Source: Deltaproteobacteria bacterium (GTDB lineage: Bacteria; Desulfobacterota; RBG-13-43-22). From it: 64,000 bases of DNA. The stretch spans positions 38,996-102,995 of the forward strand of contig JACQYK010000085.1 of assembly GCA_016208255.1 (NCBI GenBank), written 5' to 3'. A model generated the notes under the pieces. That model saw only the letters and a program-made list of their open reading frames with translations. It had not been told where the DNA came from and made no database searches. The translations under genes were made by a program, and so were the position numbers. The stretch's first letter is position 1, and each line of letters begins with the position of its first letter. Of this stretch, positions 1 through 10,403 are shown one piece after another.

Positions 1-962
1 TTAAATTTGAAAAATTCCTTGGTGGTAATCAGCTGGGGCAGAATGGTAAAATCATTATAGGCCGTATAGGTTGCGTAGTAGGTCACCTCACCATTGGTAT
101 CGATAAATTTCACGAAGCGGGCGTCTTCAATACCTCGGCATTCGTTTTTCGAAAGAGGGAAAATAACCCGTTCGGAAATTCGATGATTGGGATGGAAGCT
201 TATTTCATAATTGGAATTGATCAGCCAGTACATAACCTCAAAGATTTTATTTTGGCTCGTAACCGGGAAAACCGGGGTTGCGCGAAGCGATTCAATTTTA
301 TTTTTTAATTCGTTATAGGTGAAAATTTCCGGCAACTGGCCAAGAAGATAAGCGGTTATCTCATTGCCGGCCCCCATTTCCAGAAGCTTCAGATCAAAGA
401 GATGTCGGTCGTAAGCCGAATCCAAATGGACCTCCGGTGTTTCGACGTAGTCGCTGGTCGGGTTGAAGAGAACCCTGTTGTCCGAGTCAAGAACACCGCT
501 GCGAAATACAATCGAGGAAAGATGACCTTCCCCGGTGGCCCGCAGGCTCATGATAAAGCGCAGGCTGCCCTGGTCCAGATGGGTTTGATCGGGATGAGGG
601 ACGATGGATGGATTAAAAAGGGCCGCCGATTCAATGGAGTACTCCATAGTAAAATAAGCCCCGATCAGAGCCCTTTTGTTCTCGCTAAGGACGGCTTCCC
701 GAGGAAGGTAATCAATGACCTCATTCAGGTGACGCGCAAAAACATGTTTGATATCTTTGTGTCGATCGGAAAAATCTATCAATATTTGGGCGAGAATGTC
801 TTCGGCTGTAGTCTCGGACAAATCCAAGATGCGTTGAATGATCTTAGGTATGCGATACTCTCCGTCCGGCAAATGAAGCCGGGTAATGACGCGTGAGGAG
901 TCTCCTAAAATTTTATTTCTTTTTCGTTTGACGATTAAATGGGATAGATGTTTTTGGATCAT
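1..962 (-). CDS. GH130-family glycosidase/phosphorylase, 3' end truncated by window edge
   Basis: Not in ORF track because it runs off the left edge. Reverse translation from ATG at 962 (MIQKHLSHLIVKRKRNKILGDSSRVITRLHLPDGEYRIPKIIQRILDLSE...) to ...NECRGIEDARFVKFIDTNGEVTYYATYTAYNDFTILPQLITTKEFFKF, a GH130-like motif region; in frame through position 3 with no stop. Confidence 0.85.
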   Translation of the reverse strand, partial: MIQKHLSHLIVKRKRNKILGDSSRVITRLHLPDGEYRIPKIIQRILDLSETTAEDILAQILIDFSDRHKDIKHVFARHLNEVIDYLPREAVLSENKRALIGAYFTMEYSIESAALFNPSIVPHPDQTHLDQGSLRFIMSLRATGEGHLSSIVFRSGVLDSDNRVLFNPTSDYVETPEVHLDSAYDRHLFDLKLLEMGAGNEITAYLLGQLPEIFTYNELKNKIESLRATPVFPVTSQNKIFEVMYWLINSNYEISFHPNHRISERVIFPLSKNECRGIEDARFVKFIDTNGEVTYYATYTAYNDFTILPQLITTKEFFKF

Positions 963-1042
963 TAAAAGAACTCCTTGATGGGGGTAGATTCTTACAAAGT
1001 ATCATCTAAGAATTTATCTCTCAAGTAAATACCGTTACGGGT

Positions 1043-1095
1043 TACTGGTTGCTCGTTTCTTGTTAAAACCAGGAACAAGCAACGAGCAACCAGTA
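1043..1095. terminator. Long hairpin between the two GH130 genes (TACTGGTTGCTCGTTTCTTGTT / AACAAGCAACGAGCAACCAGTA)
   Basis: Near-perfect inverted repeat seen directly; function as terminator or repeat element uncertain. Related sequence at about 24790-24860. Confidence 0.5.
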
Positions 1096-1110
1096 TATTC
1101 TTCATCTTGG

Positions 1111-2052
1111 TTACAGCGCCGCCCTGGACTGGGTGAGACATAACCGGACCAGGTCATCAATCACGGCCGTGCCGGCGCACAGGACGGTATCAGCGCCGCC
1201 CCAGTATATTTTTAGGGTCCCGTCCTTTTCCGGGACGGCGCCGCAGGTAAAAACAACATTGGGGACATAACCGCTCACTTCCCAGGGATCTTCGGGTTGC
1301 AGTATCCACTGATCGGAAACGCCGATGATTTTTCCCGGATCATCAAGGTCATGCAGAGCCACGCCCAGGCGATACACCGCACCGCCCATCGTCTTAAAGA
1401 CTCCATGGTAAATATGCAGCCAGCCTCGGTCGGTTTTGAAGGGCGGTGCGCCGGGCCCGATTTTCATTTCATCCCAGTGATAGGGAACCGGCTTCATAAT
1501 CACCTCTGAATCACCCCAGTGCACCAGGTCCGGGGAATAGGAAATCCAGATCGACCAGGGTGAAATTTCGGAATGCGGTCGGTCCAGACGAGCGTATCGT
1601 CCTTGGAATTTCACCGGGAAAATAACTACATTGCGAAGGTCGGCCTGGGTGATCAGGGCGACGCGCTCAATGCTTTCAAAATCTTTGGTCCGGGCCAGAC
1701 CGATGCGCACCCCGTGCCGGGAGTAGGCACTGTAGGTGAGAAAATATTCGTTCTCGATTGGATTGATTCGGAGGTCCTCGATTCCGAACTCCTCATAATC
1801 CGCAAAAATGGTGCCCGTGGCCGGGGCGAGAAAGGGTTCGGGGTGGACTATAAAGGAAAACCCATCCTCACTGTCGGCCCGGCCGATAATAGAGCGCCCG
1901 TTGTGCAAATGGGACCTGAACAGCATAATATAGCGGCCGTCGTGTTTGACCATACCGGCATTATGGACCGTGGCCACAGGGTAGGGGACATCCTCTTTGG
2001 TGAGAATGGGATTTTTTTTATAGCGCTTGATAAAGGGAGCTTGGGCCTTCAT
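1111..2052 (-). CDS. GH130-family glycoside hydrolase/phosphorylase
   Basis: 313 aa; FRSHLHNGRSIIGRADSEDG, GIEDLRINPIENEYFLTYSAYSRHGVRIGLA, WDEMKIGPGAPPFKTDRGWLHIYHG typical of GH130. Confidence 0.9.
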   Translation of the reverse strand: MKAQAPFIKRYKKNPILTKEDVPYPVATVHNAGMVKHDGRYIMLFRSHLHNGRSIIGRADSEDGFSFIVHPEPFLAPATGTIFADYEEFGIEDLRINPIENEYFLTYSAYSRHGVRIGLARTKDFESIERVALITQADLRNVVIFPVKFQGRYARLDRPHSEISPWSIWISYSPDLVHWGDSEVIMKPVPYHWDEMKIGPGAPPFKTDRGWLHIYHGVFKTMGGAVYRLGVALHDLDDPGKIIGVSDQWILQPEDPWEVSGYVPNVVFTCGAVPEKDGTLKIYWGGADTVLCAGTAVIDDLVRLCLTQSRAAL

Positions 2053-2055
2053 GGT

Positions 2056-3081
2056 CTATTTCAGGATTCCTCTCTTTTCCAGAATGGTTTTATAAACCTG
2101 AATATATTCCTCCACCATACGATCGACGGTGAAGTGCTGTTCAACACAACGGCGACAGCAGGCGCGATCAATATCTTTTATCCGGGCCACCGCGTTTATG
2201 GCCTCCTCCACGGTTGAAACGAGAAAACCGTTTTTGCCGTCTTCGATCAATTCCCGCATGCTGCCCCGGTCAAAAGCAATTACCGGGGTACCGCAGGCCA
2301 AGGACTCGACCACCGACAGTCCGAAAGGCTCATCGAAATTGATGGGATGGAGTAGGGCGTAAGCCTGCTTAAGCAGCAGGTTTCGCTGAACCGGCCCGAC
2401 GCTGCCGACATAAACGGCGCCCTGCCCGTCCAAATGCGGTTCGACCTTTTGGTGATAATACGCTTCATCCTGAATGATTCCGGCCATGATCAGCTTTTTA
2501 TGGCAGGCCCTGGCGATTTCCAGGGCCTCTCCGGCTCCTTTATCAGGGTGAAGGCGGCCGAAAAAAAGAAGATAATCTTCCGGTTCAGGTTGAAAATCAA
2601 ACTGTTTCATATTGATGCCGTGATGGATGGTTTTGATATAGTCAAGATCCGGAGACCGGTCGGCATCGCTGATGGAAACATAAAATACTTTATGGTTATA
2701 TTTTTTATAAACAGGCAAAATCCCGGGTGATGAAAAGCCGTGAATAGTGGTAACGAAGGGGGTGGTGACCAGGCCGCTATAGGTCAAGGGCAAAAAATCA
2801 AAATGATTATGAATAATATCAAAATCATCCGCCTGCTCAAAGAGTTCCGAGATATGCAGGCACTCCCAGACTTTGGGCAGAAGGGAGGGATCTTCTTCAT
2901 AGCCCCGGGGGCAGACGGCCTGCAGCTTGCCACTTGTTTTCGAATCACCGGTGGCAAAGAGGGTAACCTCATAACCACGGGAGACCAGCCCCTCGGTTAA
3001 AAGGGAGACCACGCTTTCCCAGGGGCCGTAGTGCCGTGGGGGCGTGCGCCAGGCAATCGGTGACAGTATCCCAATGCGCAT
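2056..3081 (-). CDS. Glycosyltransferase family 4
   Basis: 341 aa; MRIGILSPIAWRTPPRHYGPWE N-terminus and EPFGLSVVESLACGTPVIAFDRGSMRELIEDGKNGFLV GT4 motif. Confidence 0.9.
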   Translation of the reverse strand: MRIGILSPIAWRTPPRHYGPWESVVSLLTEGLVSRGYEVTLFATGDSKTSGKLQAVCPRGYEEDPSLLPKVWECLHISELFEQADDFDIIHNHFDFLPLTYSGLVTTPFVTTIHGFSSPGILPVYKKYNHKVFYVSISDADRSPDLDYIKTIHHGINMKQFDFQPEPEDYLLFFGRLHPDKGAGEALEIARACHKKLIMAGIIQDEAYYHQKVEPHLDGQGAVYVGSVGPVQRNLLLKQAYALLHPINFDEPFGLSVVESLACGTPVIAFDRGSMRELIEDGKNGFLVSTVEEAINAVARIKDIDRACCRRCVEQHFTVDRMVEEYIQVYKTILEKRGILK

Positions 3082-3095
3082 AGAGAGTCCTTTAG

Positions 3096-5372
3096 CTAAC
3101 CGTTTGGCTGAAGGGTGTTCTCAGCCAGGCGCAGTTCCAATAAGGTCTGAAGAAAGGCGAGGGTCGATTCCGCGCCTTGATTTTCATTGGGGCGGTCGGG
3201 ATGGAGGCCGTCCCGGCAACCTCCCGTGGTCGGGTCATAAACGGGCAGGTTCAAGTCGTTGCGCCCGAGAAACCAGTCGAAGGCCCGGCGGGCCTCCTTG
3301 TGCCAGCGTTCGTCCCCGGTACTCCGAAAGGCTTCGAGGCAGGCCGAGGCCATGGTTTGCGCCTCGACCGGTTGTTGATCGAACCGGGCCCGTTCACCGC
3401 CGCGCTGATAAAAGCCATTGGATCCGATGGGGACAAAATGCCCCCCAGCCGCGTCAGCCCGCTGCAAGTCGGCCAGCCACTGGAGCGACTCCAATCCGGC
3501 CTCAGTCATGGTATTATTTGGGATCCACTGGCCGGACATGAGCAGGGCCTGTGGCAGCACGGCGTTGCAATAGGTCAACCCGGCCTCATTCCAGCACCAT
3601 TCATCGGAACGGCAGTTTTTATAGGAAGTGAGCAATCGACCGGCCAATTCATCGCGAACCTGGTTAGCCCTGCGGTCCCCTTCAAAACGCCTGAGATACT
3701 CATGGATACCAATGAGGGCGAAGGCCCAGGCCCGGGGGCTGGTGGTCTTGAGAATAGCCGGCAAGGCTTGCTCAAATACCCAGCCGGCCATACTCTGGAG
3801 GGCCGGCGTGTTGGAGCGACCCAGGACGGTGCCCAAGGACCACAAGGTGCGGCCATGGCTGTCGTCGGAGCCGCTTTTTTCCAACCAATTACGCTGGTAA
3901 TCCATAAAATTCCGAAATCGCCCGGTCTCCGTATTGAAGGCATAGCCGATGAAAGCGAGATAACGGGAAGCCAGTTTGAAGGCCTCGCCGTTGCCCAGTT
4001 CCTCCAAAAGAGTGCTGACGATCAGGGCCCGGGCGTTGTCGTCGATACTGTAACCCTCCCGATAGTTGGGTATCGTGAAAGTTGCGTGTTGCAACATGCC
4101 GGTGTCGTCCGTCATGAGGTATAAATGATCGAGTTTGAGAGGGGGAAGTTCACCAGGACGTTTATCGAGCGGTTTGACGGCGAAGCCCAACGGGGTGAAA
4201 TGACGGCGTTCGTCCCTGGCTCGTTTAAAACTCTCCATGTAGCTTCGGGCCACGATAGGCCAGACCATCGCCCGCCCGAACAGATAAGCCCGTTTGCGCA
4301 TGGCGTGGCGTTTAGGTTCGTGGTCCAACAGGTCAATCACTTTCTCAGCCAGGGCCGCCGGATCGTGAAACGGGACTAAGGTCCCCCGTTTTTCGGCCAG
4401 CAGCTCTTCGGCATACCAGTAGGGCGTCGAAATCACGGCCTTGCCCGCTCCCAGGGTGTAGGCCAGGGTACCCGAGGTGATCTGGGCCTCGTTGAGATAA
4501 GGGGTGATGTAAATGTCCGCCGCGCCGATAAACTCAACCAGTTCTTCCAAGCTGACAAAGCGGTTATAAAAGATAACCTGACCCTCCACCCCTTTCTCCT
4601 GGGCCAGCCATTGCAGGGACAGCCGGTAGGATTCGCCTTCGTTTCGTACGACATGGGGATGGGTGGCACCCAGGATGATATAGACCACATTCGGATGGCG
4701 GGCCAAAATAGCGGGCAGAGCGGCAATAACCGTTTCGATCCCTTTATTCGCGGAGAGCAAACCAAAACTGAGCAAGACGGTTTTCCCTTCAACGCCAAAA
4801 AGGTCTTTGTGGAAGCTGGGGTCCATAAAGGGCACATCAGGGATGCCATGGGGGATAAAATCAATTTTCTCCGGCGGGACCCCATAGATCTTTTTTAAGA
4901 ATTCCCGGCCGCGCTCACTCATAACTACCAACCGATCGGACAGGGCCGAGACTTCTTCCAACACCCGTTGCTGATCGGGGTCGGGATCATGCAGAATGGT
5001 ATGGAAAGTGGTAACGATCGGCATGCGCAATTCTCGAAGAAGGGCCAGGATGTGACTGCCGGCCCGTCCGCCGAAAATGCCATATTCGTGCTGCAAACAG
5101 ATGAGGTCCACGCTGTTGATATTCAGGAAGTCGGCGGCGCGGCGGTAGGAATCAATATCCTTCTCGGCCAGTTCAAAGCGAACGCGGGCCGGGTAGGGGT
5201 AACCGGCCTCTGTATCGTTGACGGGCAGGGCAATGCAGGTCGTGCCTTGGTATTCGGAGGCAATGGCCTCACATAAATCGGTGGTAAAGGTGGCGATCCC
5301 GCACTGGCGCGGCAGGTAGTTGCCGATGAATCCGATACGGTTGATGTTTGAATGGGTCGAGCCGTTTTCCAT
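3096..5372 (-). CDS. GT4 glycosyltransferase fused to a C-terminal alpha-helical (glycosidase-like) domain
   Basis: Start chosen at MENGSTHSNINRIGFIGNYLPRQCGIATFTTDL; GT4 half followed by about 350 aa with DDNARALIVS, WCWNEAGLTYCNAVLPQAL, resembling an (alpha/alpha) barrel. Confidence 0.85.
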   Translation of the reverse strand: MENGSTHSNINRIGFIGNYLPRQCGIATFTTDLCEAIASEYQGTTCIALPVNDTEAGYPYPARVRFELAEKDIDSYRRAADFLNINSVDLICLQHEYGIFGGRAGSHILALLRELRMPIVTTFHTILHDPDPDQQRVLEEVSALSDRLVVMSERGREFLKKIYGVPPEKIDFIPHGIPDVPFMDPSFHKDLFGVEGKTVLLSFGLLSANKGIETVIAALPAILARHPNVVYIILGATHPHVVRNEGESYRLSLQWLAQEKGVEGQVIFYNRFVSLEELVEFIGAADIYITPYLNEAQITSGTLAYTLGAGKAVISTPYWYAEELLAEKRGTLVPFHDPAALAEKVIDLLDHEPKRHAMRKRAYLFGRAMVWPIVARSYMESFKRARDERRHFTPLGFAVKPLDKRPGELPPLKLDHLYLMTDDTGMLQHATFTIPNYREGYSIDDNARALIVSTLLEELGNGEAFKLASRYLAFIGYAFNTETGRFRNFMDYQRNWLEKSGSDDSHGRTLWSLGTVLGRSNTPALQSMAGWVFEQALPAILKTTSPRAWAFALIGIHEYLRRFEGDRRANQVRDELAGRLLTSYKNCRSDEWCWNEAGLTYCNAVLPQALLMSGQWIPNNTMTEAGLESLQWLADLQRADAAGGHFVPIGSNGFYQRGGERARFDQQPVEAQTMASACLEAFRSTGDERWHKEARRAFDWFLGRNDLNLPVYDPTTGGCRDGLHPDRPNENQGAESTLAFLQTLLELRLAENTLQPNG

Positions 5373-5424
5373 GACCAATATTTCCTTTATGAATGATTGA
5401 CGGGGCTGACCCGCGGCCATAAGT

Positions 5425-5574
5425 CTACAATCGTTTTCGGCCCTGAAAAACTTGGATCAATATTACGACGATGGCGATGACCAGCAGGATATGAACGACC
5501 CCGCCCATCGTGTAACCGCTGATTAACCCCAGAAGCCACAAAATTAAGAGGATCACAAATATGGTCCAAAGCAT
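5425..5574 (-). CDS. lmo0937-family small membrane protein (49 aa)
   Basis: Missed by ORF track (under 60 aa): MLWTIFVILLILWLLGLISGYTMGGVVHILLVIAIVVILIQVFQGRKRL*; pattern matches the lmo0937 family. Confidence 0.85.
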   Translation of the reverse strand: MLWTIFVILLILWLLGLISGYTMGGVVHILLVIAIVVILIQVFQGRKRL

Positions 5575-5635
5575 TGATGCCTCCTTTCCAGCAACCTAAG
5601 TGCCTATCTTTTATAAGGGGTCAATGGGCCAAGCA

Positions 5636-6344
5636 TTACTTCTTTTTCTTGAAAGGACTTTTGATAACAACCTTTATGCCGCCGATGGTGCCGGTAACTG
5701 CTTTCCGAATGGCCGCACCGGTTTCACCGCCAATTTTCTGAGCTGCCTCAATGGCCCCTGTTGCTGCTGCCGAAGCTGCCTCTTCTGCTGATACGCCGAT
5801 CTCTTTCGCTGCCTCAATAGCCCCCAGCACGGCATTTTTGGCTACGGAAGCCACGTCCCCGCCAAATTCCGAAGCCCCCAGCACCAGCCCTTTAGAGGTG
5901 TCCACCCTGTGCTGCTTCTGCCGCAGCTTCTTCCGCTGATCCGGCAATATCCCTCGTCCCCTTTATGGCTCCGACAACAACACTCTTGGTTACGGAGGCG
6001 ATGTCACCACCAATCTTTGAGGTCCCTTTTACCGCCCCTCGGACAGTTTCCCTGATGACGGCGGTGGAAAAAGAACCTGCCTCATGAACTCCCCTGATGA
6101 TACCGACTATCGAATTCCTGGTAACGGTTGTCAAATCCGCTCCAACCTCTCCGGCAGCTTTAATGGCCCCCGTCATGGTTCCGGCTACAACGGAGGTTAT
6201 TCCCGTTCCGACGTCTTTCACTCCTTCCAGGGCTTTTGTTACCGTGGCACTCACCACATCGACTATTCCCACTGCAGCTTCCCTGGATTCCTTTAAAACC
6301 CCGACGACGCTATTTTTTATCGTCTCTCCAATATTTTTTACCAT
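5636..6344 (-). pseudogene. 22-aa repeat protein split into two frames (ORFs 5892..6344 and 5636..5947)
   Basis: Six consecutive exact-length 22-aa units in the first ORF; the same repeat resumes in another frame in the second ORF. Confidence 0.6.
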
Positions 6345-6407
6345 GGGACCGTCTCCTTTTTCATCTGTCCTTAATTTATTAAATCAACCCTAACGTCCCG
6401 CACTGCC

Positions 6408-6797
6408 CTATGGCCTTGACTGACCGGTTTTTCCCTCCTCTATGGCGGTCTGCCCCAATCGGATAGCCAGAATACCCACAACTAATCCGGTTATAGCCGC
6501 CATTCCCAGGACCATCCAGGTATTGGCCCGAACGTAGTCCTTCGTAGCTTTGGCGGCCGATCGGGTCCTGGCAGCTACCGCTTCTTCCTCCTCGGTGAGC
6601 CAGTCATTGGCGGCTTTTAGCGATTTCTTCGCCTTGCTTTGCACTGCACTAATCCATTCCCTGGTCTGATCCGAAGCGGCCTTTTTCAGTAATCCTTCCG
6701 CATCGTTGACCACGGTCTTAAGATCCTCCATTAGTTTTTTCATGGTGATTTGTTCGACCTCACCCATTGTTTCCGTTTCCGGCCTGGTCATACTCAT
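6408..6797 (-). CDS. DUF883 (ElaB/YqjD-like) membrane-anchored protein
   Basis: MKKLMEDLKTVVNDAEGLLKKAASDQ... amphipathic helix followed by C-terminal TM (TWMVLGMAAITGLVVGILAIRL). Confidence 0.85.
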   Translation of the reverse strand: MSMTRPETETMGEVEQITMKKLMEDLKTVVNDAEGLLKKAASDQTREWISAVQSKAKKSLKAANDWLTEEEEAVAARTRSAAKATKDYVRANTWMVLGMAAITGLVVGILAIRLGQTAIEEGKTGQSRP

Positions 6798-6893
6798 ACG
6801 ACAACTCCTTCCATTATAAATATAAAAATGCTGATTATTTTCCCGATTAATCACCTAAGTCAGCCGGAAAGGTCTTTTCCGGATGAGAACTAT

Positions 6894-8438
6894 TTATTTC
6901 CATCCTTCCCCTTTTCCCTCCCGGATCAGGTCGATCCCGAAGTTTAATCCAAATGTTTTTCGGAAATGGAATCCATAAATCGAATAGGTTATGGCCAGGG
7001 GCAAAAGCTGCGGCCGTTTGAATAAAGACCAAAAAAGAAGTTTCCAGTAATAAACCCGGCCATTATCCTTTATTCCCAATAATACAAAGGTCTTGAATGG
7101 GGCGATCAGATACAAAAAATGCCAGCGGAGGTACCCGATATGGAAGTGTATTTTTTTCTTTTCCGGAGGCCGATAGTCCTTTAAATATCCCTTCACCCGC
7201 TCATAGTAGGATCGGGGAGAATAGACTCCGTGAACTATTTTTCTGTATCCCTCGGCCAGTCTTTCGTAACCCATTTTGGGGATGATATTGGTTGAAAAAT
7301 CGGTATTGTCGCCGCTGACCTCTTTCAACAACCGGCCTTCTTTTTGAAGCCGCTCGTAAAGTCGGCTACCAAGCGGGGCATTAAGCATACCGACCATAGC
7401 CGTAATAATTTTACTTTTTTGAATGAACTCGATCTGCCGTTCAAATATTTCAGGAGAATCATTGTCAAATCCGACGATGAAGCCTCCGCGCACGTTTAAA
7501 CCGGAACTTTGAATTTTTTCCACACTGCTGATGAGATCACGATTTCTGTTCTGAGATTTGTGGCATTCCTTTAATGCCTGATCGTCCGGGGTCTCAATGC
7601 CGACAAAAACGTTATCAAAGCCGGTCCGGGTCATCAGTCTTATCAATTCGTCATCATCAGCCAGATCTATGGACACTTCCGTAGCAAAATTAAAAGGGTA
7701 CCTCCTTTTTTTCATCCAGTCGTTCATGGCCGGCAAGACCTCTTCCTTAAGTTTTTTCTTATTACCTATGAAATTATCATCCACAAAGAAGACGCCGCCC
7801 CTCCAGCCCAGCGAGTAGAGCGTCTCTAATTCATCCAGTACCTGACTTACGCTTTTGGTTCGGGCCCGGTGACCGAAAAGGGTGGTGATATCACAAAATT
7901 CACAACTGAAGGGACAGCCCCGGGAATATTGTATATTCATGGCCACATATCTTTTCATCTCAAGCAGTTTCCAGAGAGGAATCGGGGTATTTTCTAAATT
8001 CGGAAATGATTTGGAGGTATAAAGATGTTCGGCTTGGCCATTTCCCCAATCCTTTAAAAAAAGTGGGAGGGTTGTCTCGGCTTCATTGAGCACCAAATGA
8101 TCCACATCCGAAAAATCTTCCCAGGCGGCGGTAAAAAGGGGTCCACCGGCTACAATTTTAACGCCTGCTTTCTTACACCTGGAAATAACCTCTCGGGCTG
8201 ATTTTTTTTGAACCGTCATGGCACTGATAAAAACATAATCGGCCCACTGAAGGTCCTGGTCCTTTAAATCAGACACGTTCATATCGACCAGCCTTTTTTC
8301 CCATTCTTCAGGAAGCATGGCGGCCACCGTGAGCAAGCCCAGCGGCGGATGAACGGCCCTTTTCGATATGAAGGACAGGGCATGCTTGAAACTCCAGAAG
8401 GTATCCGGGTACTTCGGGTAGACCATAAGCACTTTCAT
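6894..8438 (-). CDS. B12-binding radical SAM protein (DUF4070-type)
   Basis: 514 aa; N-terminal MKVLMVYPKYPDTFWSFK, CPFSCEFCDITTLFG radical SAM CxxxCxxC motif. Confidence 0.9.
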   Translation of the reverse strand: MKVLMVYPKYPDTFWSFKHALSFISKRAVHPPLGLLTVAAMLPEEWEKRLVDMNVSDLKDQDLQWADYVFISAMTVQKKSAREVISRCKKAGVKIVAGGPLFTAAWEDFSDVDHLVLNEAETTLPLFLKDWGNGQAEHLYTSKSFPNLENTPIPLWKLLEMKRYVAMNIQYSRGCPFSCEFCDITTLFGHRARTKSVSQVLDELETLYSLGWRGGVFFVDDNFIGNKKKLKEEVLPAMNDWMKKRRYPFNFATEVSIDLADDDELIRLMTRTGFDNVFVGIETPDDQALKECHKSQNRNRDLISSVEKIQSSGLNVRGGFIVGFDNDSPEIFERQIEFIQKSKIITAMVGMLNAPLGSRLYERLQKEGRLLKEVSGDNTDFSTNIIPKMGYERLAEGYRKIVHGVYSPRSYYERVKGYLKDYRPPEKKKIHFHIGYLRWHFLYLIAPFKTFVLLGIKDNGRVYYWKLLFWSLFKRPQLLPLAITYSIYGFHFRKTFGLNFGIDLIREGKGEGWK

Positions 8439-8495
8439 TGTTTTTTCCTTTGATTGCTAGGAATGGATTTTCCCCAAGGGGATTTATGTCGGTGA

Positions 8496-10403
8496 CTAGC
8501 CTCCAGTTCCGGGTTTGGATTCGGACAACATTTTTCTTAGCTCTTCTCCCTGGACGATTTCCTGCTGTGAAAGGAGGTGGGCCAAATCATCGAGGACCTT
8601 CCGCCGCTCCAAGAGGATACCTTGCACCCTTTGATGGGCTTCCTCGATGACCCGGGCGACTTCTTCATCTATCTGACCGGCTTTTTCTTCACTGTAGGTT
8701 TTACTTTGGGAAAAACCTTCCGGGAGGAACATCGACTGACGAGGCCGCTCGTAGGTCACCAGCCCCAGGCGATCGCTCATGCCATATTCGGCGACCATGG
8801 ACCGGGCAATGTCCGTGGCCCGCTGCAAGTCGTTTTGGGCCCCGGTGGAGATTTCTTTGAAAACCAGCTCTTCCGCCACCCGGCCGCCTAAAAAAACGGC
8901 CAGCCGGTCCAATAACTCCGAGCGGGTCATTAAATAACGATCCTCGGTGGGTTGTTGCTGGGTATATCCAAGGGCGGCGATCCCTCGCGGAATAATGGAG
9001 ATTTTGTGCACCGGATCGGCATGTTCTACCGATTCGGCCACAATGGCATGTCCGGACTCATGAAAGGCGACGATTTCTTTCTCCTGCGGATTCATAACCC
9101 GGGTTTTTTTCTGCAGGCCTCCGACCACCCGGTCGATGGCCTCGTCAAGATCCGCCAATTCGACCATTTCTTTGCTTTTCCGGGCGGCCAACAGGGCGGC
9201 CTCATTGATCAGGTTGGCCAGATCCGCCCCTACAAAACCCGGCGTACGACCGGCGATCTTACGGAGATCGACATCGGGACCTAATCGGACATTCTGGGAA
9301 TGGATTTTCAGGATGGCCTCCCGTCCGTTGATATCCGGACGATCCACCAGTACCTGCCGATCAAAACGTCCCGGGCGTAACAAGGCCGGATCCAGGATTT
9401 CCGGCCGGTTGGTGGCGGCCATGATGATAACCCCTTTATTGGTTTCGAATCCATCCATCTCCACCAGGAGCTGGTTGAGCGTTTGTTCCTGTTCGTCATG
9501 CCCACCCATGACATTGACTCCCCGGGCCTTTCCTAAGGCGTCCAGTTCATCGATGAAGATGATGCAGGGGGCCTGGGCAGCGGCCTGAGAAAAAAGATCG
9601 CGCACCCGTGCGGCCCCTACGCCGACGAACATCTCCACAAACTCGGATCCGCTGATGCTGAAGAAAGGGACTTTGGCCTCGCCGGCCACCGCTCTGGCCA
9701 GAAGGGTCTTACCGGTCCCCGGCGGGCCGACCAGAAGTACCCCTTTGGGAATCCTTCCTCCCAGCTTCTGGAATTTATCCGGGGTGCTCAAAAATTCCAC
9801 GACCTCCTGAAGCTCTTCCTTGGCTTCATCGATACCGGCCACATCGGCGAAGGTGACCTTGGTTTCGCTCTGGGCAAAAAGTTTGGCTTTGCTCTTGCTG
9901 AAAGACATGACTCCCATCCCCGGCCCCATCTTTTTCATGGCGAAGCGCCAGATCAGGAAAAAAATACCGATTGGAATGATCCAGGAAAGAAGGCCGCTCA
10001 GAAATTTACTCTCATATTGTCCGGAGTAATTGACCTTTTGCGCGTCCAGATCCTTCACCAGTTCGGGATCATTTACCCGAATCGTGGTAAATTCCTGCCC
10101 CGGCTTTTTTTCTTTGCCTTTGAGAGTTCCGCTGATTTTTTCCGGGGCGATAGTCAATTTAACCACATTTCCTTCAGCCAGGTATTGTTTGAACCGGCTG
10201 TAAGGAATGGTCTCCACTTTTCGAGAGAGAAAGTATTGTTGAACGAAGGTAAATAACAGGAAGACGATCAGGAAATACCAGATGCTGAAATGCGCCTTGG
10301 GGGGCAAGGCGTTCTTCTTTTTCTGGGGGTCCTGGGGGTTGAAGAGAGAACGAAACTTGTCCTTTACATATTCCAGGCGTTCTTTTATTTCATTGGATGG
10401 CAT
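8496..10403 (-). CDS. ftsH: ATP-dependent zinc metalloprotease FtsH
   Basis: 635 aa; [18 protein letters not shown] Walker [14 protein letters not shown] zinc motif. Confidence 0.98.
   Translation of the reverse strand: MPSNEIKERLEYVKDKFRSLFNPQDPQKKKNALPPKAHFSIWYFLIVFLLFTFVQQYFLSRKVETIPYSRFKQYLAEGNVVKLTIAPEKISGTLKGKEKKPGQEFTTIRVNDPELVKDLDAQKVNYSGQYESKFLSGLLSWIIPIGIFFLIWRFAMKKMGPGMGVMSFSKSKAKLFAQSETKVTFADVAGIDEAKEELQEVVEFLSTPDKFQKLGGRIPKGVLLVGPPGTGKTLLARAVAGEAKVPFFSISGSEFVEMFVGVGAARVRDLFSQAAAQAPCIIFIDELDALGKARGVNVMGGHDEQEQTLNQLLVEMDGFETNKGVIIMAATNRPEILDPALLRPGRFDRQVLVDRPDINGREAILKIHSQNVRLGPDVDLRKIAGRTPGFVGADLANLINEAALLAARKSKEMVELADLDEAIDRVVGGLQKKTRVMNPQEKEIVAFHESGHAIVAESVEHADPVHKISIIPRGIAALGYTQQQPTEDRYLMTRSELLDRLAVFLGGRVAEELVFKEISTGAQNDLQRATDIARSMVAEYGMSDRLGLVTYERPRQSMFLPEGFSQSKTYSEEKAGQIDEEVARVIEEAHQRVQGILLERRKVLDDLAHLLSQQEIVQGEELRKMLSESKPGTGG

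Noticed and set aside
3177-4124. 315-aa + strand ORF (and 402..896, 1573..2217)
   Set aside because: Antisense shadows of the GT4 and GH130 genes; no recognisable domains and coding signal clearly on the minus strand.
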